A stretch of 5,002 nucleotides of DNA from assembly GCA_023445955.1 (NCBI GenBank), contig JAEXJH010000318.1:1-5002 (forward strand). Reading direction: 5' to 3'. Shown here one piece after another: positions 1 through 5,002 of the stretch (position 1 is the first letter of the stretch; each line of letters opens with the position of its first letter). This DNA comes from Pseudomonadota bacterium (GTDB lineage: Bacteria; Pseudomonadota; Alphaproteobacteria; Caulobacterales; Caulobacteraceae). The translations under genes were made by a program, and so were the position numbers. The notes beneath the pieces are model-generated. The model did not search any database and had not been told where the DNA came from. It saw only the letters and a list, made by a program, of their open reading frames with translations.

Positions 1-2
1 TC

Positions 3-917
3 TTCGCCTCGCCGCTGGCCCGCCGCCTGGCTTCGGCCGCCGGTCTGGATCTGAAGGCCATCAAGGGCACCGGCCCGCACGGTCGCGTGGTCAAGACCGA
101 CGTCGAAGCCGCCAAGTCGGGCGCTCCGGCCGCCAAGGCTGCTCCGAGCGCTGCGCCTGCCGCCGCGGCTCCGGCCGCCGCCGCGCCGCGTCAGGTCCAG
201 TCGCTCGAGCACCAGGGCATCCCCGCTGGCTCCTACGACCTGATCCCGCTGGATGGCATGCGCAAGACGATCGCGCGCCGGATGACGGAAAGCTTCCGCG
301 ACGTGCCGCACTTCCCGCTGCAGATCGATCTCGAGATCGACGCGCTGCTGGCGGCCCGCGCCAAGATCAACAGCCTTCTGGAGAAGCAGGGCGTTAAGGT
401 CTCGGTCAACGACATCGTCATCAAGGCCGCCGCCGTGGCCCTGAAGCAGGTGCCGGAAGCCAATGCGTCGTACACGCCGGAAGGCATCGCGATGCACCAC
501 AACGCCGACATCGCGGTCGCTGTCGCGGTCGAGGGCGGCCTGATCACACCGATCATCCGCAAGGCCGAAACCAAGGGCCTGGCCCAGATCTCGGCCGAGA
601 TGAAGGACCTGGCCCAGCGCGCCAAGGATAAGAAGCTGAAGCCCGAGGAATTCCAGGGCGGCACCTTCTCGATCTCGAACCTGGGCATGTTCGGCATCAA
701 GTCGTTCGCCTCGATCATCAACGAGCCGCAGGGCGCGATCATGAGCGTGGGCGCCGGCGAGCAACGCCCCGTGGTCAAGAACGGCGAGATCAAGGTCGCC
801 ACGGTCATGACCGTGACCCTGACCTGCGATCACCGCGTGGTCGACGGCTCGGTCGGCGCCAAGTTCCTGGCGGCCTTCAAGCCGCTGATCGAAGAGCCGC
901 TGACCCTGATCGTCTGA
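3..917 (+). CDS. pdhC: Pyruvate dehydrogenase E2, dihydrolipoamide acetyltransferase (5' end missing)
   Basis: This is the core subunit of the cytoplasmic pyruvate dehydrogenase complex. It transfers the acetyl group from lipoyl-lysine to CoA. The reading frame is open from the left edge, so the GTG at 87 is an internal valine and not a start; 304 residues are visible. Residues 1-37 (FASPLARRLA..., GTGPHGRV) form the peripheral subunit-binding domain that docks E3 or E1. Residues about 38-65 are a flexible Ala/Pro linker. Residues about 78-304 are the acetyltransferase domain, with FSISNLGMFG and the active-site motif DHRVVDG (His277 and Asp281 of the visible part; the His codon is at 831-833). 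By family architecture, the missing N-terminus should hold at least one lipoyl domain of roughly 80-120 residues. The CDHRVVDG form, the C-terminus ending in PLTLIV and the E3 gene downstream favour PDH over 2-oxoglutarate or branched-chain complexes. The catalytic motif is intact. The next gene starts 25 bp downstream. Confidence 0.95.
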   Translation, partial: FASPLARRLASAAGLDLKAIKGTGPHGRVVKTDVEAAKSGAPAAKAAPSAAPAAAAPAAAAPRQVQSLEHQGIPAGSYDLIPLDGMRKTIARRMTESFRDVPHFPLQIDLEIDALLAARAKINSLLEKQGVKVSVNDIVIKAAAVALKQVPEANASYTPEGIAMHHNADIAVAVAVEGGLITPIIRKAETKGLAQISAEMKDLAQRAKDKKLKPEEFQGGTFSISNLGMFGIKSFASIINEPQGAIMSVGAGEQRPVVKNGEIKVATVMTVTLTCDHRVVDGSVGAKFLAAFKPLIEEPLTLIV

Positions 918-942
918 TCTAAGTCGCGGTAAGGGGACGGCT

Positions 943-1419
943 ATGTCGGTCTACGACTATTCGGCCAAGACGCTGGACGGCCAGGACGTGAGCTTGGCCG
1001 ACTATCGCGGCCAGGTGCTGCTGATCGTGAACACCGCCAGCAAGTGCGGTTTCACGCCCCAGTACGAAGGCCTCGAGGCGCTCTACAAGGACCTCAAGGG
1101 CCGTGGCTTCACGGTCCTGGCCTTCCCCTGCAACCAGTTCGGCGCTCAGGAGCCGGGAAATGCCGAAGAGATCGCGAACTTCTGCTCGCTGACCTACGAC
1201 GTGACCTTCCCGGTGATGAGCAAGATCGACGTCAACGGCGCCGACGCCCACCCGCTCTACAAGTTCCTCAAGAAGGAACAGAAGGGCCTGCTGGGCACCG
1301 AGGCGATCAAGTGGAACTTCACCAAGTTTCTGATCGGCAAGGACGGCGAGGTCGTCGAACGTTTCGCGCCCACGGTGAAGCCCGAAGACCTCAAGGTCGC
1401 GGTCGAGGCGCTGCTTTAG
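943..1419 (+). CDS. gpx: Glutathione peroxidase family protein (Cys-type thiol peroxidase)
   Basis: This 158-residue protein has the usual length of bacterial and yeast-type glutathione peroxidases and a single thioredoxin-like fold. It has no signal peptide, so it should be cytoplasmic. It reduces hydrogen peroxide or organic hydroperoxides. Visible motifs are NTASKCGFTPQY with peroxidatic Cys35 (cysteine, not selenocysteine), FPCNQFGAQEPG with Gln69, and KWNFTKF with Trp124 and Asn125, which completes the Cys-Gln-Trp-Asn active site. Cys81 in NFCSLTYDVTFP matches the resolving cysteine of yeast Gpx3-like enzymes. From family knowledge, such enzymes usually use thioredoxin rather than glutathione as reductant. 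A purine-rich ribosome binding site (AAGGGGACGG, 931-940) precedes the ATG and supports this start. The gene lies between the E2 and E3 genes of pyruvate dehydrogenase, an unusual place for a peroxidase. The family call is secure; the physiological reductant is unknown. Confidence 0.95.
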   Translation: MSVYDYSAKTLDGQDVSLADYRGQVLLIVNTASKCGFTPQYEGLEALYKDLKGRGFTVLAFPCNQFGAQEPGNAEEIANFCSLTYDVTFPVMSKIDVNGADAHPLYKFLKKEQKGLLGTEAIKWNFTKFLIGKDGEVVERFAPTVKPEDLKVAVEALL

Positions 1420-1476
1420 TTTCTCCCAGACGCCGCCGCTCTCCCGGTCAGGCGCTCAAGCTAGGGTAAGAAGAAC

Positions 1477-2877
1477 ATGTCCACGGAATTCGATGTCGTC
1501 GTCATCGGCGCCGGTCCTGGCGGCTATGTGGCCGCGATCCGCGCCAGCCAGCTGGGCCTGAAGACGGCCATCGTCGAGCGTGAGAACCTGGGCGGCATCT
1601 GCCTGAACTGGGGCTGTATCCCCACTAAGGCCCTGCTGAAGTCGGGCGAGATCTACGAGCAGCTGTCGCATCTCTCGGACTACGGCCTGTCGGTCGAGAA
1701 GCCGGGCTTCGACTTCCCCAAGATCGTCGAGCGCTCGCGCGGGATCGCTAAGCAGATGTCCTCCGGCATCGCCTTCCTGATGAAGAAGCACAAGATCGAG
1801 GTCATCGAGGGCGAGGCCAAGCTCGAGAAGGGCAACCCGGCTCCCAAGCTGGTCATCGCCCTGAAGGCCGGCGGCAGCCGCACGGTCCAGGCCAAGAACG
1901 TGATCCTGGCCAGCGGCGCCCGCGCTCGCGAGATCCCGGCCATCGGCGCGGTCTCTGACGGCGACAAGATCTGGACCTATCGTGACGCCCTGGCGCCCAA
2001 GACCATGCCCAAGTCGCTGGTCGTGATCGGCTCGGGCGCCATCGGCATCGAGTTCGCCAGCTTCTACCGCGCTCTCGGCGCCGAGGTGACTGTCGTCGAG
2101 GCCCTGGACCGCATCATGCCGGTCGAGGACGCCGAGGTCTCCAAGGCCGCCCAGAAGGCGTTCGAGAAGCGCGGCATCACCTTCCGCATCGGCGCCAAGG
2201 TCTCCAAGGTCGAGAAGACCAAGGACGGCGTCTCGGTCACGGTCGACGTCGGCGGCAAGATCGAGCAGCTGACGGCCGAGAAGTGCATCGTCGCCGTCGG
2301 CATCGCGCCTAACAGCGAAGGCCTGGACGCCGTCGGCCTGAACCTGGACCGCGGCCACGCCGTGACCGACAAGCACTGCAAGACCAACGTCCCGGGCCTC
2401 TACGCCATCGGCGACATCGCCGGCGGTCCGTGGCTCGCCCACAAGGCCAGCCACGAGGGCATCCACGCCGCCGAGGCCATCGCCGGCTACAAGACCCCGA
2501 ACGTCAACTCGCCGATCCCGGGCTGCACCTACGCCAACCCGCAGGTCGCCTCGGTCGGCTACACCGAGGCCGGCGCCAAGGCGGCCGGCATCGAGGTCAA
2601 GGCGGGCCGCTTCCCGTTCCGCGTCAACGGCAAGGCCGTGGCTGCGGGCGAGACCGAGGGCTTCGTGAAGACGGTGTTCGACGCCAAGACGGGCGCCCTG
2701 ATCGGGGCCCACATGATCGGCCACGAAGTGACCGAGATGATCCAGGGTTTCGTCACCGCCATCACCCTGGAAGCCACCGAGGAAGACCTGCACGGCATCG
2801 TCTACGCTCACCCGACCATGTCGGAAGCCATGCACGAAGCCGCTCTGGACGCCTACGGACGAGTCCTGCACATCTAG
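1477..2877 (+). CDS. lpdA: Dihydrolipoamide dehydrogenase (E3)
   Basis: This is a 466-residue FAD-dependent disulfide oxidoreductase of normal family length. It reoxidises dihydrolipoyl groups on E2 and passes the electrons to NAD+. In order, the sequence shows: the FAD-binding GAGPGG (residues 11-16) with Glu34 after the second strand; the redox-active disulfide CLNWGC (Cys42, Cys47; codons at 1600 and 1615); the NAD-binding GSGAIG (185-190) with acidic Glu208, which fits NAD rather than NADP; the second FAD motif YAIGDIAGG (Gly312, Asp313); and the dimerisation domain ending in HPTMSE with catalytic His445 and Glu450. There is no N-terminal lipoyl domain. Its likely partner is the E2 encoded upstream, although E3 is often shared with the 2-oxoglutarate and glycine complexes. 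The ATG follows a purine-rich AGGGTAAGAAG stretch (1463-1473). The 57-bp gap after the peroxidase gene holds only a weak CGCC/GGCG pairing and no clear terminator or promoter. All key residues are present. Confidence 0.98.
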   Translation: MSTEFDVVVIGAGPGGYVAAIRASQLGLKTAIVERENLGGICLNWGCIPTKALLKSGEIYEQLSHLSDYGLSVEKPGFDFPKIVERSRGIAKQMSSGIAFLMKKHKIEVIEGEAKLEKGNPAPKLVIALKAGGSRTVQAKNVILASGARAREIPAIGAVSDGDKIWTYRDALAPKTMPKSLVVIGSGAIGIEFASFYRALGAEVTVVEALDRIMPVEDAEVSKAAQKAFEKRGITFRIGAKVSKVEKTKDGVSVTVDVGGKIEQLTAEKCIVAVGIAPNSEGLDAVGLNLDRGHAVTDKHCKTNVPGLYAIGDIAGGPWLAHKASHEGIHAAEAIAGYKTPNVNSPIPGCTYANPQVASVGYTEAGAKAAGIEVKAGRFPFRVNGKAVAAGETEGFVKTVFDAKTGALIGAHMIGHEVTEMIQGFVTAITLEATEEDLHGIVYAHPTMSEAMHEAALDAYGRVLHI

Positions 2878-2899
2878 GACGAAGCTCTAGGGATACTGA

Positions 2900-4348
2900 A
2901 TGGCGCGCAAGGCCGCCGCGACGACCGGTGACAAGCCAGCCAAGGCGCGGAAGGGGTCCAAGACGACCCTTTCCGAGGCCAATCTGGTCGACCTGGGTCC
3001 CGAGCGCCTGGCCGCCATCCTGCTCGACCTCTCCAGCGACAGCCACGTCAAGCGCGTCCTGCGGCTGGAGCTGTTCGCCGAATCCAATGCCGAAGGCCTG
3101 GCGCTGGAAATCTCCAAGCGCCTGGCGACGGTCGGCAAGTCCTCGTCGCGCATCAACTGGCGCAAGCGCGCGGCCTTCGCCAAGGACCTCGACCTGCATC
3201 GCGGGATGATCGCGCGGCTGGCGCAGGACGACGCCAACGCCGCCCTCGACCTGATGTTGGACCTGCTGGACTTGGCGACGCCGACCCTGGATCGCCTGAG
3301 TCAGGCCGAAGGGCCGATCGGCGACGTCTTCCTGGCCGCCCGCGACGGCGTCGGCGCGATCGCCGCCCAAGCCCTGCCTGATCCGATCGCCCTGGCCGAC
3401 CGGATCGCCAACCTGCTGCGCCGCGACGACTACGCCCAGTTCGGACCGTTAGTGAACGCGCTGAGCCCGGCCTTGGGCAAGAAGGGCCAGGCGCATCTGC
3501 GCGAGACCCTGGAGAAGCTGGCGACTGCGCGCACGGTCCGCGACGCCCGCAGTTCGATCTACAAGGACGCCCTGCGCCGCCTGGCCGACGCCAGCGGCGA
3601 TGTCGACGCCTTCGAGGCGACCTTCGCACCCGAGCTGCGGCGCACGCCCCTGGTCTCGGCCGAGATCGCCCGACGCCTGCTGGAGGCTGGTCGTCCAGAG
3701 GACGCTCTGGCCACGCTCCATGCCGGCGCGCCCAGCGACAAAGGCGGTCGCCATCAAAGTTCGCTGGAAGAGCGTGCGACCTGGGAAGAGGCGATGCTGG
3801 ACGCCCTGGAGGCCACCGGCCATCACGAGGAGGCCCAGAAGCGTCGCTGGGAGGCGTTCGAACGCACGCTGTCGATCCCGCGCCTGCGGAGCTATCTGAA
3901 GGGCCTGCCGGACTTCGACGACGTCGAGGCCGAGGACCAGGCCAAGGCCGTGGCCAAGCGCTTCCCGCAGTTCGATCGGGCGCTGGCGTTCCTGGTCTCC
4001 TGGCCGGACCTGCCGGCGGCCTCGCGTCTGGTGCGAGACCGCGCCGGCGAGATCAATGGCGCGGACGACACCCTGATGGCCGAAGCCGCGCGCCGGCTGG
4101 AGGGCGCCTATCCGCTGGCGGCGACCCTGCTGCTGCGGGCCTCGATCCAGTACGTGCTGACCTATGGCGTCGCCACGCGCTACGCCGAGGCGGCGCGCCA
4201 GCTTCTGGAAGCGGAGTCGCTGTCGGTGATGATCGGCGACTTCGGGGAATATCCCGATCACCAGGCCTTCGTGGCGGACCTGCGCGCCATGCACAGCCGC
4301 AAGCAGGGCTTCCGCACCGAGCTGGAAGCCCTGGGCGCGACCTTCTAG
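2900..4348 (+). CDS. Uncharacterised helical protein, DUF6880-like
   Basis: This 482-residue protein has no established function. I assign it to the DUF6880 family from memory of its pattern: an RINWRKRAAFAKDL segment near residues 83-97, and a C-terminal block with ATLLLRASIQYVL, RYAEAARQLLEA, a DFGEYPDHQAFV segment and a final RKQGF. The N-terminus (about 1-22) is rich in Lys, Arg and Ala and probably disordered. The rest is Leu/Ala/Arg/Asp-rich and almost entirely helical, consistent with stacked helical-hairpin (TPR- or HEAT-like) repeats and hence a binding or scaffold role. I see no signal peptide, membrane segment, metal-binding cluster or nucleotide-binding loop. An AGGGA ribosome binding site (2889-2893) lies six bases before the ATG. 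The gene starts 22 bp after the E3 stop with no terminator between, so it is probably part of the PDH operon. Its stop codon overlaps that of the convergent DoxX gene. Coding is certain; the family name is fairly sure. Confidence 0.88.
   Translation: MARKAAATTGDKPAKARKGSKTTLSEANLVDLGPERLAAILLDLSSDSHVKRVLRLELFAESNAEGLALEISKRLATVGKSSSRINWRKRAAFAKDLDLHRGMIARLAQDDANAALDLMLDLLDLATPTLDRLSQAEGPIGDVFLAARDGVGAIAAQALPDPIALADRIANLLRRDDYAQFGPLVNALSPALGKKGQAHLRETLEKLATARTVRDARSSIYKDALRRLADASGDVDAFEATFAPELRRTPLVSAEIARRLLEAGRPEDALATLHAGAPSDKGGRHQSSLEERATWEEAMLDALEATGHHEEAQKRRWEAFERTLSIPRLRSYLKGLPDFDDVEAEDQAKAVAKRFPQFDRALAFLVSWPDLPAASRLVRDRAGEINGADDTLMAEAARRLEGAYPLAATLLLRASIQYVLTYGVATRYAEAARQLLEAESLSVMIGDFGEYPDHQAFVADLRAMHSRKQGFRTELEALGATF
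4345..4348. other. Convergent stop codons sharing one CTAG palindrome
   Basis: The + strand gene ends with TAG at 4346-4348 and the - strand gene ends with TAG at 4347-4345. Both are read from the same self-complementary CTAG, a four-base tail-to-tail overlap. No space remains between the two coding regions for a separate intergenic terminator, so transcripts from each side must run into the opposite gene unless termination happens within coding sequence. Confidence 0.95.
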
Positions 4349-4740
4349 GGCCGCTTGCGGACCTGGGCGTCCAGGCTCCATTCGCCGGGGCCCTGGAACA
4401 CAAAGTACAGGAACAGGAAGCTGAACAGGATCGCCGCCTCGCCGCCGTTCAGCGCAGGCCAGAAGCCCTTGCTGCCGTGGGCCAGGAAATAGGCCACCGC
4501 CATCTGGCCCGACAGGATGAAGGCCACGGGGCGCGTGAAGAGGCCCAGGACCAGCAGGCCGCCGCCGACCACCTCGAGCCAGGCCGCGGCGACCAGCAGC
4601 GGCGGCAGCGGATCGGGCGCGCCCGGCTGAGCGGCCGGGAAGTGGAACAGCTTCATCAGGCCGTGCTCCATGAAGAGCAGGGCGGCGACGATGCGAAGCA
4701 CGCTCAGGACACGCGGAGACCAGACGACGAGACGTTCCAT
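4345..4740 (-). CDS. DoxX family membrane protein
   Basis: This is a 131-residue inner-membrane protein with four predicted transmembrane helices, at about residues 11-28, 47-67, 71-87 and 99-117. Family signatures include RIVAALLFMEHGLMKLF in the first helix, WLEVVGGGLLVLGLFTRP in the second, and the C-terminal block PALNGGEAAILFSFLFLYF followed by GPGEWSLD. Length and layout are typical of the DoxX/YphA group. Known members have been linked to thiosulfate:quinone oxidoreduction and to oxidative-stress complexes, but most, including this type, have no defined activity, so no reaction is assigned. The ATG at 4740-4738 is preceded by AAGGA (4751-4747) six bases upstream, which supports the start. 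The gene lies nine bases downstream of the acyl/AMP ligase and is probably translated in coupling with it. Its 3' end overlaps the convergent DUF6880-like gene by four bases. Confidence 0.92.
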   Translation of the reverse strand: MERLVVWSPRVLSVLRIVAALLFMEHGLMKLFHFPAAQPGAPDPLPPLLVAAAWLEVVGGGLLVLGLFTRPVAFILSGQMAVAYFLAHGSKGFWPALNGGEAAILFSFLFLYFVFQGPGEWSLDAQVRKRP

Positions 4741-4746
4741 TCTTCT

Positions 4747-4752
4747 TCCTTA
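4747..4752 (-). promoter_or_regulatory. Ribosome binding site fused to upstream stop codon (TAAGGA)
   Basis: Read on the - strand, the TAA stop of the ligase gene (4752-4750) runs directly into GGA, making TAAGGA. The AAGGA part lies six bases before the DoxX ATG. A ribosome terminating on the ligase therefore sits on the Shine-Dalgarno of the next gene, an arrangement that favours translational coupling. The sequence is directly visible; coupling is inferred. Confidence 0.75.
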
Positions 4753-5002
4753 TGCGGCGCGGGTATCCGTTTCGGCCATGCGCTGGATGGCGACATAGTC
4801 GGTCTTGCCGCTGCCCAGCACGGGCACCTCGGTGACCTTGAGGATCTTGCGCGGCACCGCCAGTTCGGGCGCGCCGATCGTCTGGGCGTGGGCGACCAGC
4901 GGGCCGACATCGGCGTCGGGACGGTCGGTGACCAGCACCAGTTTCTCACCCTTCTTCTTGTCGGGCATCGAGATCACGGCGTGGCGGCCGTCAGGCCACA
5001 CG
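4750..5002 (-). CDS. AMP-forming acyl ligase, Aas-like, C-terminal end (partial)
   Basis: Only the last 83 codons are in the window. The frame is open to the right edge, and its first visible codon is GTG encoding an internal valine, so this is not a short gene. The visible part is the mobile C-terminal subdomain of an ANL-superfamily adenylating enzyme. It carries WPDGRHAVISMPDKKKGEKL, then LVLVTDRPDAD, GAPELAVPRKI and the closing VPVLGSGKTDY, whose lysine (codon at 4806-4804) is the conserved catalytic lysine of the adenylation step. The AELAVPR-like and LGSGKTDY segments resemble the ligase half of Aas, the bifunctional 2-acylglycerophosphoethanolamine acyltransferase/acyl-ACP synthetase that recycles lysophospholipids at the inner membrane. 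In many Alphaproteobacteria this half is fused to an acyltransferase domain and sometimes to a transporter domain, which cannot be seen here. A stand-alone fatty acyl ligase is the alternative. It is followed at nine bases by the DoxX gene. Confidence 0.8.
   Translation of the reverse strand, partial: VWPDGRHAVISMPDKKKGEKLVLVTDRPDADVGPLVAHAQTIGAPELAVPRKILKVTEVPVLGSGKTDYVAIQRMAETDTRAA

Noticed and set aside
87..89. GTG at 87 as the start of a 276-residue E2-like protein
   Set aside because: The frame continues open to the left edge and encodes a clear peripheral subunit-binding domain before this codon, so the gene is cut by the window rather than naturally short.
1044..1469. A second + strand frame inside the peroxidase gene
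   Set aside because: The Arg/Pro/Gly-rich out-of-frame product has no motif; the peroxidase frame carries the full active site.
1420..1476. Possible terminator or internal promoter in the gap before the E3 gene
   Set aside because: Only a weak four-base CGCC/GGCG pairing with a long loop is seen. There is no T-tract after it and no recognisable -35/-10 pair, so I do not annotate a site.
1456..2871. A 471-codon open frame on the - strand covering nearly all of the E3 gene
   Set aside because: Its translation is a Gly/Asp/Leu/Arg/Val-rich run with no family motif. It is the expected antisense shadow of a GC-rich gene with few stops, while the + strand frame has every E3 motif.
2430..3209. A 259-codon + strand frame spanning the E3 3' end and the next gene's 5' end
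   Set aside because: The product is an Arg/Pro/Gly-rich out-of-frame translation crossing two well-supported genes. A fusion or frameshift was considered, but both real frames are intact with proper stop and start.
3449..4381. A 310-codon open frame on the - strand opposite the DUF6880-like gene
   Set aside because: It overlaps both the DUF6880-like gene and the DoxX 3' end, has low-complexity composition and no recognisable domain. The + strand frame has a good ribosome binding site and a recognisable C-terminal block.

Overview
This GC-rich window has strong third-position G/C bias and very few stop codons on either strand. It looks like an alphaproteobacterial chromosome, most likely a Caulobacter-type (Caulobacterales) organism. 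That assignment rests on protein style, codon use and the pairing of pyruvate dehydrogenase genes, not on a search. There are no RNA genes, mobile elements, CRISPR arrays or long non-coding stretches. Nearly every base is coding, and the longest gap between genes is 57 bp.

Positions 1-4348 hold four genes on the + strand in close order. First is the 3' part of the pyruvate dehydrogenase E2 gene (dihydrolipoamide acetyltransferase), which enters from the left edge. It is followed by a small cysteine-type glutathione peroxidase, then the complex's E3 gene (dihydrolipoamide dehydrogenase), then a 482-residue helical protein of unknown role that resembles the DUF6880 family. Gaps are 25, 57 and 22 bp with no convincing terminator, so the four are probably co-transcribed.

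Positions 4345-5002 hold two genes on the - strand. One is the 3' end of an acyl/AMP ligase resembling the C-terminal part of Aas-type acyl-ACP synthetase/phospholipid acyltransferases. Nine bases downstream is a four-helix DoxX-family membrane protein. The ligase stop codon sits inside the DoxX ribosome binding site, which suggests translational coupling. The two gene sets converge, and their final stop codons share one CTAG palindrome.

Functionally, E2 and E3 act together: the E2 peripheral subunit-binding domain docks E3, which reoxidises the lipoyl groups on E2. The peroxidase between them may protect, or draw reducing power from, the same thiol chemistry, but that is inference. The DUF6880-like gene and the ligase/DoxX pair have no obvious link to PDH. 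I see no clear sign of a new multi-gene system. The points most worth following up are the peroxidase inside the PDH operon and the uncharacterised gene at its end.
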